64,000 bases of DNA from JAJFUV01 sp964384215 (GTDB lineage Bacteria > Acidobacteriota > Terriglobia > Bryobacterales > Bryobacteraceae). The stretch's first letter is position 1; every line of letters starts with the position of its first letter. Below, one piece after another: positions 43,442-51,942 of this stretch. Location of the stretch: assembly GCA_964384215.1 (NCBI GenBank), contig CAYLLB010000001.1, forward strand, positions 124,001 to 188,000. Reading direction: 5' to 3'. A program made the translations under genes and the position numbers. The notes under the pieces were generated by a model that was not told the DNA's origin, did no database searches, and was given only the letters and a program-made list of their open reading frames with translations.

Positions 43442-43453
43442 TACCTTTTGCGG

Positions 43454-45190
43454 ATGTCCAAGCCTGCTCATTGGCAGTTGCCCACCCTGGACGAAGACGA
43501 AGTATCCCGTCTCGCATCCAAGCTGGGCATTCACGAGCCTGCTGCCCGGGTGCTAGTAAAACGGGGATACGCCGATCCGGCCGCAGCGCGGCGATTCCTG
43601 GATGCCTCCCTGTCGGACCTGCACGACCCATTCCTGTTGAAAGACCTGCAGCCCGCCGTGGAGCGGTTGTGGAAGGCGGTGCGCGGCGGGGAGAAAATCC
43701 GGCTGTACGGGGACTACGACGCGGACGGCACCACGGCGGTGGTGCTGCTCAAGACGGTCATTCAACTGGCCGGCGGCGATGTTTCGCACCACGTGCCCGA
43801 CCGCCTGAAAGACGGCTACGGGATGCGCGCGGAGGCGATCGCGCGGGCGGCCGGGGACGGCGTGCGCCTGGTGATCAGCGTGGACACGGGCATCCGCGCA
43901 GCGGAGGCCGTGAAAGAGGCAGCGCGGTTGGGCGTCGATGTGATCGTCACCGACCATCATGTACCCGAAGCCGAACTGCCGCCGGCGCTCGCGGTGTTGA
44001 ACCCGAACCGCGCCGACGACACTTATCCGGACAAGAACCTGTGCGGGGCAGGGGTGGCGTTCAAGCTTGCGCAAGCCCTGATGGGCAAGCTGGGATGGCC
44101 GGAAGAGAAGCTGCGGCGGATGACCGAATCGCTGTTGAAGCTAGTGGCTATCGGCACCGTCGCCGATGTGGTGCCGCTGACAGGCGAGAACCGGATCCTT
44201 GTAAAGCACGGGCTGGAGGGACTCGGAGACCTCCGGAATCCAGGGCTGCGCGCTTTGTTCGAGGTGGCAGGTTTCACCGAAGGCCAGGCGCCCACGGCGG
44301 GCCAGATTGCCTTCCGCATCGCGCCCCGGTTGAACGCCGCCGGACGCATGGCCAACGCCAACGACGTGATCGACCTGCTTTCGACCTGCGACGAGAATCG
44401 CGCGCACGAACTGGCCGCGCAGTTGCACGCATTCAATCAGGAACGCCAGCAAACCGAGAACGACATCATCCAGAGCATTCTCGAAGAATGCTCGCGGGCG
44501 CCGGTAGGCGACGACCAGGCGGCGCTGGTGGTGAGCGGCCCAGGCTGGCACCGCGGCGTAGTGGGCATTGTAGCCAACCGCCTGGTGGAGCGCTTCCACC
44601 GGCCGGTGATCGTATTGAGCGAAGACCCCCAGGAAGGACTGGCGCAAGGCAGCGGGCGCAGCGTGCCGAAGTTCAATCTGCTGCAGGCGCTGGAATCCAT
44701 GCCGGAGCTATTCGAGCGCTTCGGCGGCCACCGGCAGGCCGTGGGCGTGAGTTTGCGGATCGGGAAAGTGGAAGAGTTCCGCGCCCGGCTTAACGCCTAT
44801 GCGGCAGCGAGGTTGGCGAAAGACGATTTCCGTTCGCAGATCGACCTGGACGCTGTGATCGGATTTGGCGAGGTGAACGACGAGTGCGTGGCGGAGATCC
44901 TCAGCCTGGCGCCGTTCGGGGCGGGGAATCCGACGCCGTTGTTCGGCGTCTTCGACGTGGAGGTAGCCTCCGATCCGGTGATCTGGAAGCAGCGCCACTT
45001 GAGGTTACGATTGCGCGGGAACGGGCGGACGCTCGCGTGTCGCGCTTGGAATTTCGCCGAGCGCATCGACGAAGTGCGGGCCGGAGCGCGAGTGGATGCC
45101 GTGGTGCAGTTCGAGCCGGATCCGTACTCGCAAAGCCGCGGCTACTCGCCGTGGTGCGTGACGCTGCGGGACGTGCGCGCGGCGGAGTAG
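43454..45190 (+). CDS. recJ: Single-stranded-DNA-specific exonuclease RecJ
   Basis: 5'-3' ssDNA exonuclease of recombination and mismatch repair. DHH-family motifs: LYGDYDADGTTAVVLL (motif I), VISVDTGIRAAEAV, VTDHHVPEAELPPA (DHH), and AGRMANANDVIDLL; then the DHHA1 domain with SGRSVPKFNLLQALESM and GGHRQAVGVSL, and the C-terminal OB-like part (RLRLRGNGRTLACRAWNFAE). 578 residues, typical. ATG 43454 is preferred to the TTG at 43448. Confidence 0.94.
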   Translation: MSKPAHWQLPTLDEDEVSRLASKLGIHEPAARVLVKRGYADPAAARRFLDASLSDLHDPFLLKDLQPAVERLWKAVRGGEKIRLYGDYDADGTTAVVLLKTVIQLAGGDVSHHVPDRLKDGYGMRAEAIARAAGDGVRLVISVDTGIRAAEAVKEAARLGVDVIVTDHHVPEAELPPALAVLNPNRADDTYPDKNLCGAGVAFKLAQALMGKLGWPEEKLRRMTESLLKLVAIGTVADVVPLTGENRILVKHGLEGLGDLRNPGLRALFEVAGFTEGQAPTAGQIAFRIAPRLNAAGRMANANDVIDLLSTCDENRAHELAAQLHAFNQERQQTENDIIQSILEECSRAPVGDDQAALVVSGPGWHRGVVGIVANRLVERFHRPVIVLSEDPQEGLAQGSGRSVPKFNLLQALESMPELFERFGGHRQAVGVSLRIGKVEEFRARLNAYAAARLAKDDFRSQIDLDAVIGFGEVNDECVAEILSLAPFGAGNPTPLFGVFDVEVASDPVIWKQRHLRLRLRGNGRTLACRAWNFAERIDEVRAGARVDAVVQFEPDPYSQSRGYSPWCVTLRDVRAAE

Positions 45191-45200
45191 ATATCCTGCC

Positions 45201-45782
45201 TTATAGTTCGATCTTAGTGCCGAGGGCTTCCAGGAACCTGGCCAGCCAGGCCGGGTGTGCGGGCCATGCCGGCGCCGTGACCAGTTGGCCGTCGACGCAT
45301 GCATCGTTGAGTGCTATGTCCTCGTACCGGCCTCCGGCGGAGGCAACCTCGGGCGACACCGCAGGGTAACAACTGCACGATTTGCCGTTGAGCACACCTG
45401 CCGCGGCGAGCAACTGCGCGCCATGACAGATCGCCGCGATGGGTTTCGACGCGGCGGCGAAGTGGCGCACGATTTCGAGCACCCGCTGGTTCAGGCGGAT
45501 ATACTCGGGCGCGCGCCCGCCGGGCACTACCAGGGCGTCGTAGGCGGACGGCGCGACGGAATCGAAATCGGCGTTGAGCGCGAAATTGTGCCCGCGCTTC
45601 TCGCTGTAAGTCTGATCGCCTTCGAAATCGTGTACAGCCGTGCGCACGACGTCGCCGCTCTTCTTGCCAGGGCAGACAGCGTGGACGGTGTGCCCCACCA
45701 TTTGCAGAGCCTGGAAGGGCACCATGACCTCGTAGTCTTCGACGTAGTCGCCGACCAACATCAGGATCTTTTTGGCAGCCAT
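45201..45782 (-). CDS. DJ-1/PfpI family protein
   Basis: A 193-residue DJ-1/PfpI-superfamily protein. ATG 45782 starts the canonical first strand (AAKKILMLVGDYVEDYEVMV); the open frame upstream overlaps the oxidase gene. The nucleophile elbow is AAICHGAQLLAA (reactive Cys followed by His), the acidic partner is in ALVVPGGRAPEYIR, and EDYE provides the conserved Glu. Members act as deglycases, chaperones or small proteases; the exact activity cannot be read. Last gene of a tlpA-oxidase-DJ-1 minus-strand group. Confidence 0.88.
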   Translation of the reverse strand: MAAKKILMLVGDYVEDYEVMVPFQALQMVGHTVHAVCPGKKSGDVVRTAVHDFEGDQTYSEKRGHNFALNADFDSVAPSAYDALVVPGGRAPEYIRLNQRVLEIVRHFAAASKPIAAICHGAQLLAAAGVLNGKSCSCYPAVSPEVASAGGRYEDIALNDACVDGQLVTAPAWPAHPAWLARFLEALGTKIEL

Positions 45783-45811
45783 GACCCCAATGTAGCGCGG
45801 CGCGCCGTGGG

Positions 45812-47230
45812 TCAGCAGACGTGGGGGGAGGTTCGCGACTCGACGCAACTGCGGCCCATGGGCACTACCTTGCCGGGGTTGAGCAGGTGTTCGGGATCGA
45901 ACAGGAGCTTGAAGCGGCGCATGGCTTCCAGGCTGTCGGCGGAGAACAATTTATCCATCAGTCCAATCTTTTCCATACCGACGCCGTGTTCGCCGGTGAT
46001 GGTGCCGCCGATCTCGATACAATGCTCCAGAATCTCCTCGCCCGCGCGGCGCGCCTTCTCGAGTTCACCCGGCTTGCGCGGATCGAAGGGCAGGATAGGG
46101 TGCATATTGCCGTCGCCGGCATGGAAGATGTTGCTGATGTTCAGGCCGTACTTCTCGCCGACACCGCGGATGAAGCGCAACGTGGAGGCGATGTGCGTGC
46201 GCGGCACTACGCCGTCCTGCACGTAGTAGGTGGGGCTGACACGGCCGATGGCGCCGAAAGCGTTCTTGCGGCCCTTCCAAAGCAAATCGCGTTCCTCCGC
46301 GTTGCGGGCGAGGCGGATTTCGCGCGCGCGGCAAGCCGTGCACACTTCACGGATCTGTTCCAATTGTTGTTCGACGGCTTCGCGCAGGCCCTCGAGTTCG
46401 ATGAGGAGGACAGCGGCGGCGTCCATCGGGTAGCCGGCGTGAGTGGCCTCCTCGACCATCCGCAACATGACGCCGTCTAGCATCTCAAGAGCCACCGGTG
46501 TGATGCCGCGGGCGGTAATCTCGGTGACGGTCTGGCCGGCGTCCTCAGCCGAGTTGTAGATAGCCAGCGCGGTCTTGACGGCTTCAGGTTGGCGCATCAG
46601 GCGCACAATCACTTTCGTGATGATGGCCAGCGTCCCTTCAGAGCCGGTGAGAAACCCGGTGAGGTCGTAGCCCGGCAGATCGGTTTCTTCGCCGCCCAGC
46701 CAGGCGATGGTCCCATCGGCAAGTACAACCTCCATTCCCAGCACGTGATTCGCCGTGATCCCGTAAGCCAGGGTGTGCGCGCCACTGGCGTTTTCCGCCA
46801 CGTTGCCGCCAATTGTAGCCGAGCGCTGGCTAGACGGGTCCGGCGCATAGAAGTACTGTTGTTCCTGGACGGCCAAGGTGATGTCCATGTTGGCAACGCC
46901 GGCTTCGACCAGGGCACGTTCGCCCGCCAGGTCGATGTCGAGGATGCGGTTCATGCGCGAGAAGCAGACCACGATGCCGCCCTCGCGCGGAATGGATCCT
47001 CCGCTCAAACCAGTCCCCGCGCCGCGCGCCACCAGCGGCGCGTGGCATTCGCGCGCGATACGCACGATTGCAGCGACGTCTTCGGTTGAGCGCGGAAAAA
47101 CGACCATGTCCGGCATGGCCTTGTCTACGCCGGCGTCGTACTCATAGAGCTTCAGATCTTCGGGGCGGTCCAGGAAACCGCGCGGTCCGAGCAGCGCGGC
47201 GATCTTCTTACGGGCTTCAGCGGGAATCAT
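45812..47230 (-). CDS. FAD-linked oxidase, GlcD / D-lactate dehydrogenase-like
   Basis: A 472-residue FAD-binding type 4 oxidase that oxidises a 2-hydroxy acid. FAD domain: PLVARGAGTGLSGGSIPREG and SQRSATIGGNVAENASGAHT with AYGITANHVLGMEVVLADGT. C-terminal domain: GDGNMHPILPFDP, TITGEHGVGMEKIGLM and DPEHLLNPGKVVP. No Cys-rich Fe-S (GlcF) domain or neighbour, and no glcE. It could be glycolate oxidase subunit D, a D-lactate dehydrogenase or a related enzyme. 6 bases after the thioredoxin-like gene. Confidence 0.88.
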   Translation of the reverse strand: MIPAEARKKIAALLGPRGFLDRPEDLKLYEYDAGVDKAMPDMVVFPRSTEDVAAIVRIARECHAPLVARGAGTGLSGGSIPREGGIVVCFSRMNRILDIDLAGERALVEAGVANMDITLAVQEQQYFYAPDPSSQRSATIGGNVAENASGAHTLAYGITANHVLGMEVVLADGTIAWLGGEETDLPGYDLTGFLTGSEGTLAIITKVIVRLMRQPEAVKTALAIYNSAEDAGQTVTEITARGITPVALEMLDGVMLRMVEEATHAGYPMDAAAVLLIELEGLREAVEQQLEQIREVCTACRAREIRLARNAEERDLLWKGRKNAFGAIGRVSPTYYVQDGVVPRTHIASTLRFIRGVGEKYGLNISNIFHAGDGNMHPILPFDPRKPGELEKARRAGEEILEHCIEIGGTITGEHGVGMEKIGLMDKLFSADSLEAMRRFKLLFDPEHLLNPGKVVPMGRSCVESRTSPHVC

Positions 47231-47236
47231 CGGCTT

Positions 47237-47758
47237 TCACAACAACGACTGGATGTAGCTTACCATCTTCGCATCCATCCAGTCGGCAGGGCCAATGATC
47301 TTGCGCACCACCTTGCCCCGGCTGTTGATCACGTAAGTCTCTGGGTACTTGAAGGTGCCGTAGGAGGAACTGATGCGGGCTTCGGGGTCGCGCGCCGTGA
47401 GGAACGACACGCCGGCTTTGCGGAGGAACTCGCGGTAAGCGCGCTCATTGGTGTCGACACTAACGCCGGCGACCACCACGCCGGAGGCGGCGAAGCGGCG
47501 CTGGAATTGATCGAGCGAGGGCATTTCCTCGATGCAGGGCGGGCACCAGGTGGCCCAGAAGTTGAGCACCAGGAGGCGGCCGCCGAAGTCGGACCGGGAT
47601 AGCGCGCGGCCGTTGTCGGCGGTAATCTGGAAGTCAGGAGCCTTGTCGCCTACGTCGACGACTTTGTCGCGAAACGCATCGACGACCACGTATCCCAGGG
47701 CGACAAAGAGCACCCCCATCACTAATAGGAGCGGACGCTCCATTCTGGTGCTGGACAT
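47237..47758 (-). CDS. Membrane-anchored TlpA/ResA-like thioredoxin
   Basis: A 173-residue thiol-disulfide protein. N-terminal membrane anchor LLLVMGVLFVALGYVVVDAF, then a periplasmic thioredoxin fold with active site WATWCPPCIEEMP, VVAGVSVDTNERAYREFLRK, and the cis-Pro region GTFKYPETYVINSRGKVV. Such proteins reduce disulfides outside the cytoplasm, for example in cytochrome c maturation. First gene of the minus-strand group; divergent from the pterin operon with 61 bases between. Confidence 0.9.
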   Translation of the reverse strand: MSSTRMERPLLLVMGVLFVALGYVVVDAFRDKVVDVGDKAPDFQITADNGRALSRSDFGGRLLVLNFWATWCPPCIEEMPSLDQFQRRFAASGVVVAGVSVDTNERAYREFLRKAGVSFLTARDPEARISSSYGTFKYPETYVINSRGKVVRKIIGPADWMDAKMVSYIQSLL

Positions 47759-47819
47759 GAGAGGTATTTCCTATTTTAGAGGATCTGGCGGCGATGCCGC
47801 TGCATCAGAATAGTTTGAG

Positions 47820-48236
47820 ATGCTGATTACGCGGCGAGTGGAATTCTCGGCCTCACACTGTTGCGCGCAGGCCGCGCTCAACGAGGCGGAGAACCGCGCG
47901 CTGTACGGCGAGGAAGCCAATCCTCGGGGCCATGGCCACAACTATGCGGTTGAAGTGACGCTCGAGGGCGATCCCGACGCGGTCACCGGCATGGTTTACG
48001 ACCTCAAACAGCTCAAGCAGGTGCTCAACCGGGAAGTGGTGGAGCCGATGGACCATCGGTTCCTGAACTACGAAGTGCCGCCGTTCGACCGCGTCGTGCC
48101 GACCACCGAGAACCTGGCGGCGGAGATCTGGCGGCGTCTGGAGCCGCACTTTGCCGGCGGTCCGGCCCGGCTCAGCCAGGTACGCGTATACGAGAGCGGC
48201 GATCTGTTTGTGGATTATATGGGAGCGGCCCGATGA
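47820..48236 (+). CDS. 6-pyruvoyl-tetrahydropterin synthase-like protein, Cys replaced by Glu
   Basis: A 138-residue COG0720 protein (PTPS/QueD family). Zinc ligands are present: His in EFSASHCCAQ and the pair in RGHGHNY. The tunnel-fold ends are PMDHRFLNYEVPPFDRVVPT, TTENLAAEIW and VYESGDLFVDY. The usual catalytic Cys (LYGKCNxPxGHGH) is replaced: LYGEEANPRGHGHNY. Family members with Glu at this place (PTPS-III) release 6-hydroxymethyl-dihydropterin for folate instead of pyruvoyl pterin, so this may stand in for FolB. First gene of a PTPS-PTPS-folE operon; overlaps the next gene by 4 bases. Confidence 0.88.
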   Translation: MLITRRVEFSASHCCAQAALNEAENRALYGEEANPRGHGHNYAVEVTLEGDPDAVTGMVYDLKQLKQVLNREVVEPMDHRFLNYEVPPFDRVVPTTENLAAEIWRRLEPHFAGGPARLSQVRVYESGDLFVDYMGAAR

Positions 48237-48655
48237 CGCGGCTCACGCGGTGCTACCGGTTCTCGGCTTCCCACCGCCTGCACGCAGCTTCGTTGACGGA
48301 GGAAGAGAACCGCCAACTGTACGGTAAGTGCAATTACCCGTACGGGCACGGCCATAATTACGAGCTGGAAGTGAGCGTGCGCGGAAACGTGGACCTGTCG
48401 AGCGGCGTGCTGGTTCGCGTGGAGGATCTGGACAGGCTCGTCTTCAGTCAGGTGATCCGTGACATGGACCACCGGGATTTGAATTGCGATGTGGCCGAGT
48501 TCGCCCGGTTGGTGCCGACCACGGAGAATCTTGCCGAAGTGGTGAGCAGCCGGTTGAAGGCGGGGTGGGCAGGGACGTTTGGCGCTTCCTGCTTGCGGCT
48601 TGATGGCGTCCGCATTCGGGAAACCGGAAAGAATATTGTGGAGTTGAAAAGTTGA
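48233..48655 (+). CDS. 6-pyruvoyl-tetrahydropterin synthase-like protein with catalytic Cys
   Basis: A 140-residue paralogue of the preceding gene, translationally coupled to it (ATGA). Zinc ligands RFSASHRLHA and YGHGHNY, catalytic Cys in LYGKCNYPYGHGHNYELEV, then IRDMDHRDLNCDVAEF, VPTTENLAEVV and VRIRETGKN. Cys-x5-His-Gly-His is the spacing of true PTPS (tetrahydrobiopterin route) rather than the shorter spacing of QueD, so pterin-cofactor synthesis is more likely than queuosine. No queC/E/F is near. Overlaps folE (TTGA). Confidence 0.9.
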   Translation: MTRLTRCYRFSASHRLHAASLTEEENRQLYGKCNYPYGHGHNYELEVSVRGNVDLSSGVLVRVEDLDRLVFSQVIRDMDHRDLNCDVAEFARLVPTTENLAEVVSSRLKAGWAGTFGASCLRLDGVRIRETGKNIVELKS

Positions 48656-49272
48656 AAACCAAGGCAGTTAGAGCGACAGTCAAAGAAATGCCGCACCGCG
48701 AAGAGGTAGGCGAAGTTGCGAGCCTGATGCGGGAAGTGTTGGCCAAGCTGGGCGAGAACCCCGAGCGGGAAGGCCTGCTGCAAACGCCCTTGCGTGCTGA
48801 GAAAGCGCTGAAGTTCCTCACCAGCGGTTACAAGATGGACATCGGTAAGGTGGTGAATGGCGCGCTGTTCACGGTGAAGTACGACGAGATGGTGATCGTC
48901 AAGGACATCGAATTTTTCAGCCTGTGCGAGCATCACCTGCTGCCGTTCTATGGCAAAGTGGACGTCGCCTACCTGCCGCGCAACAAGGTGATTGGGCTGA
49001 GCAAGATCCCGCGCATTGTGGACATGTTCGCGCGCCGTCTGCAACTGCAGGAGCGTATGACGCAGCAGATCGCGCAGACCATTCAGGACGCCATTGATCC
49101 GCTGGGCGTGGGCGTGGTCGTGAATGCCCGGCACTTCTGCATGATGATGCGGGGGGTGGAGAAGCAGCACTCGGGCGCCGTCACCAGCGCCATGCTGGGC
49201 GCCTTCCGCACCCGCAAGGAAACCCGGGACGAGTTCCTGAGCCTGGTCTCCCACAGCACGCTCAATTTCTGA
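48652..49272 (+). CDS. folE: GTP cyclohydrolase I
   Basis: Converts GTP into 7,8-dihydroneopterin triphosphate, the substrate of the two PTPS-like proteins just upstream. Motifs: Zn-binding EFFSLCEHHLLPFYGKVDVA, LPRNKVIGLSKIPRIVDMFA, RRLQLQERMTQQIAQTIQDA, VVVNARHFCMMMRGVEKQHS. TTG 48652 is taken as the start: it overlaps the previous stop and has GGAG 8 bases upstream; ATG 48688 is an alternative. 206 residues, normal for the type IA enzyme. Confidence 0.93.
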   Translation: MKTKAVRATVKEMPHREEVGEVASLMREVLAKLGENPEREGLLQTPLRAEKALKFLTSGYKMDIGKVVNGALFTVKYDEMVIVKDIEFFSLCEHHLLPFYGKVDVAYLPRNKVIGLSKIPRIVDMFARRLQLQERMTQQIAQTIQDAIDPLGVGVVVNARHFCMMMRGVEKQHSGAVTSAMLGAFRTRKETRDEFLSLVSHSTLNF

Positions 49273-49286
49273 CAGACTGTAAGGGC

Positions 49287-49646
49287 ATGATGGAGAACTA
49301 TCGCCGGTTCGAGGCTGGGCCGGACCCGGAGGGAAAGACCTGGCTGGTCGAGTTCCTATGGCAGCAGACCGCCATCTCCATCCGTCACAGCGACTCGGTG
49401 GACGTCAGGTTCGCCGCCTCGTGCGGTGAGGCGCGCCAGGAGAAGGTAGTCGCGCTCATGCGCTCTCTTCTCGAGAAACTAGCGAAGAAACTGAACCGCG
49501 AGGTGACCGATGCGTGGTGCATGAAGCTGGCCGCCACTCACTTGGCCCGCATGATTGAGACGGGCGAGGATATGGACAAAGCCGTGTCGACCCCTTCGCT
49601 TGCCGGCTTGGAAGACGCCGCCCGCGCGCTCGCGGGCCTCAAGTAG
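49287..49646 (+). CDS. Small protein of unknown function downstream of folE
   Basis: A 119-residue soluble protein, 14 bases after folE and 8 bases before the glycoside hydrolase-like gene. Beta-rich start (GKTWLVEFLWQQTAISIRHS, DSVDVRFAASCG), then helices (QEKVVALMRSLLEKLAKKLN, WCMKLAATHLARMIETGEDM, LEDAARALAGL). No signal, membrane segment or known motif. Position suggests it belongs to the pterin operon, but I cannot assign a function. Confidence 0.6.
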   Translation: MMENYRRFEAGPDPEGKTWLVEFLWQQTAISIRHSDSVDVRFAASCGEARQEKVVALMRSLLEKLAKKLNREVTDAWCMKLAATHLARMIETGEDMDKAVSTPSLAGLEDAARALAGLK

Positions 49647-49654
49647 ACATCCCA

Positions 49655-51931
49655 ATGAAAAGACTCCTTATCGTTTGCACTCTTGCTGTCTCTGCCTACG
49701 CGGAACCATTGGCACGCTGGCAGGCCGGGCGCCCGCCGGCCGTGAACGGGATCGCACTCGCCGTCGCGCCGAACGCGGACTGGACTGTGGAGCGACACGG
49801 GGACGTGACGGTCGCGCGCATCAAGCCGAACTTGGATTATTACAATCGTGCCGCGTTCGTCCTCAAGCTGGCGAAGCCGGTGGCCGAGCCTATCTGGTTG
49901 TCGATCGGTTATTGGGACGAGGGCTACGGCTTGATCAGCGTGAACGCGGAGGGACGGAGACGGCGGCGCGGAGCCCCGGCCACCGAACGGCGCGGCGTGG
50001 TCCGCCTGGATTCCGGCAAATTGCGGCACGCGGTTTTGCACGTCGAAAAGCTCGGGACGGAGGTGAGGATTGAGGGGCTGACGCTGCTCCATTCGGTCGA
50101 GATCACGCGGGAGGAGCCTGCGCGCGAGGCGGATCCGCCGGCGAAGCCCGCCTTGACGCTGAACAACCCGCCGAATCTTGTGACTACGGCGAACACGGAT
50201 TCGCCCACGGTCGAAGGCCTCCCGAATGCCCTGGCCAACATGCGCGTCACACTGCCGCTGGTCAAGGCGCTGGGTTTCAACGGCATCGAGAGTTACGTGA
50301 AGTGGAATTTCGTCGAGCGCTCGCCCGGCGTGTTCGACTGGAGTTACTACGACGCGGTGGTGGACGAACTCGAGCGGCACGGCTTGAAGTGGTTCCCGCT
50401 GCTGATCGTCGGCTCGGCTTACTCGCTACCCGAGTGGTTTTACGAGTCGAAGGAATTCACGGGCTTCGCGTGCCTGGAGCACAACATCACGGTGGAGATC
50501 CCTACCATCTTCAACGAGAATCAGACCAAGTACGTGCGGCGGTTCCTGAGCGAGTTCGGCAAGCATTACGGCTCGCGGCCGTCGTTGCTCGGCGTGCGCT
50601 TGGGGCCGAGCGGGAATTACGGGGAAGCGCAGTATCCGGCCAGCGGCAATTGGGGATACAGAGGTCGGAATCTGCACACGCACTTGGGCTACTGGGCCGG
50701 TGATGCGGACGCCATCGTGGCCTTCCGCGCCTGGGTGAAGAGCCGTTACGCCGGCGTGAAGGCATTGAACGAAGCCTGGGGCACGGAGTACGCTTCCTTC
50801 GACCAGGTGAAGACATTTCACCCTGTGCACGCCATGTCCCCGCGCATGAGAGTGGATTTCAATAACTGGTACATGGACTCGATGACACGGTGGTGCGAGC
50901 GCTGGGCCGAGTGGGCGAGGGAGGCTATGCCGAACACGCCAATCTACCAATCCTCGGGCGGCTGGGGCGCGGTCGAGATCGGGACCGATTACATCAAGCA
51001 GGCGCGCACCATGGGGCGGCTCGGCGGCGGCATCCGGTTGACCAACGAGAACGATAGCTACCTGAACAATTTCTGTGTGACAAGGCCGGCGGCGAGTTCG
51101 GCGCGATTCTATGGCGCCAAAGTGGGTAGCGAACCCGCCGGCTACAGCAGCGCACGCGGGGTGATGGCGAGGCTTTACAACACTATCGTCAACGGCGCGG
51201 ACCATCTGTTCTACTACGACGGCAACATCATCGGCAACGACCAGGCCATCGACGCTTGGATACGGCATGCGCCGCTGCTCGACCGCAGGACGAAGCCGGC
51301 GATCGACGTCGGGGTGTACTATCCCGACACGCCCAACCGTTTGAGCGACGAGTATCTTCGCCATCTGGGCGCAGGCGTCTTTTTCACGCGGGCCAAAGCG
51401 TTTCGCGCCATCGCCGACTACGATTTCGTGGGCGAGCAGATGATCCTGGACGGCGCGCTGGACCGTTACAAGGTGCTGGTGTTCCTTACTGGTGACGTGA
51501 CCGAGCGCGGCGTGCTCGAAAAGATTGACGCGTATCTGCGCGGCGGTGGAACGGTGATCTTCCCGGCGCGGCCGCAAGCGCCCCGCGCTGGCCTGGAGAC
51601 GGTGGAAGGCGACACGTCAGTGTGGCAGCGCTGGTTAAAGGGCGAAACCGGCAAAGGGCGACTGAAAGTGTTCGTGGGTCCGAATGAGCCGTTCAGCTAT
51701 TACATGGACTACGTGCGTGAGCAGGTGTCGGGTACGGCGGGAGTGAGCGATGCGACCAGGCGCGCCCTGAAGGTGGTCAAGCCCGACGAGACCTATTGGG
51801 CCGTGCTGGGCAACGATCTGGTGCTGCTGAACTACGCCACCACCGCCGCCACCGTGCGATTGAGCAACGGCAAGAGCGTGCGCCTGGAGCCGAATACCAT
51901 CTGGATGAGCGCGCCGGGCACGGGATGGTAA
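49655..51931 (+). CDS. Secreted glycoside hydrolase-like protein (GH42/GH14-like barrel)
   Basis: A 758-residue exported protein (signal LLIVCTLAVSAYA). After an N-terminal beta domain (~25-165) comes a TIM barrel of the beta-galactosidase/beta-amylase type: ALGFNGIESYVKWNFVERSP, VFDWSYYDAVVDELERHGLK, a probable acid/base Glu in LGPSGNYGEAQYP (near residue 324) and a possible second Glu in KVGSEPAGYS (near 492). The C-terminal part (from ~545) resembles the GH42 trimerisation/glutamine-amidotransferase-like domain (DVGVYYPDTPNRLSDEYLRH, YKVLVFLTGDVTERGVLEKI, YLRGGGTVIFPARP). Substrate unknown; plant or microbial polysaccharides are likely. Confidence 0.75.
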   Translation: MKRLLIVCTLAVSAYAEPLARWQAGRPPAVNGIALAVAPNADWTVERHGDVTVARIKPNLDYYNRAAFVLKLAKPVAEPIWLSIGYWDEGYGLISVNAEGRRRRRGAPATERRGVVRLDSGKLRHAVLHVEKLGTEVRIEGLTLLHSVEITREEPAREADPPAKPALTLNNPPNLVTTANTDSPTVEGLPNALANMRVTLPLVKALGFNGIESYVKWNFVERSPGVFDWSYYDAVVDELERHGLKWFPLLIVGSAYSLPEWFYESKEFTGFACLEHNITVEIPTIFNENQTKYVRRFLSEFGKHYGSRPSLLGVRLGPSGNYGEAQYPASGNWGYRGRNLHTHLGYWAGDADAIVAFRAWVKSRYAGVKALNEAWGTEYASFDQVKTFHPVHAMSPRMRVDFNNWYMDSMTRWCERWAEWAREAMPNTPIYQSSGGWGAVEIGTDYIKQARTMGRLGGGIRLTNENDSYLNNFCVTRPAASSARFYGAKVGSEPAGYSSARGVMARLYNTIVNGADHLFYYDGNIIGNDQAIDAWIRHAPLLDRRTKPAIDVGVYYPDTPNRLSDEYLRHLGAGVFFTRAKAFRAIADYDFVGEQMILDGALDRYKVLVFLTGDVTERGVLEKIDAYLRGGGTVIFPARPQAPRAGLETVEGDTSVWQRWLKGETGKGRLKVFVGPNEPFSYYMDYVREQVSGTAGVSDATRRALKVVKPDETYWAVLGNDLVLLNYATTAATVRLSNGKSVRLEPNTIWMSAPGTGW

Positions 51932-51942
51932 GGAACTGATTC

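Noticed and set aside
47820..48655. Annotating both PTPS paralogues as QueD for queuosine
   Set aside because: No other queuosine gene is nearby, folE is directly coupled, one paralogue lacks the Cys and the other has PTPS-type Cys-x5-HGH spacing.
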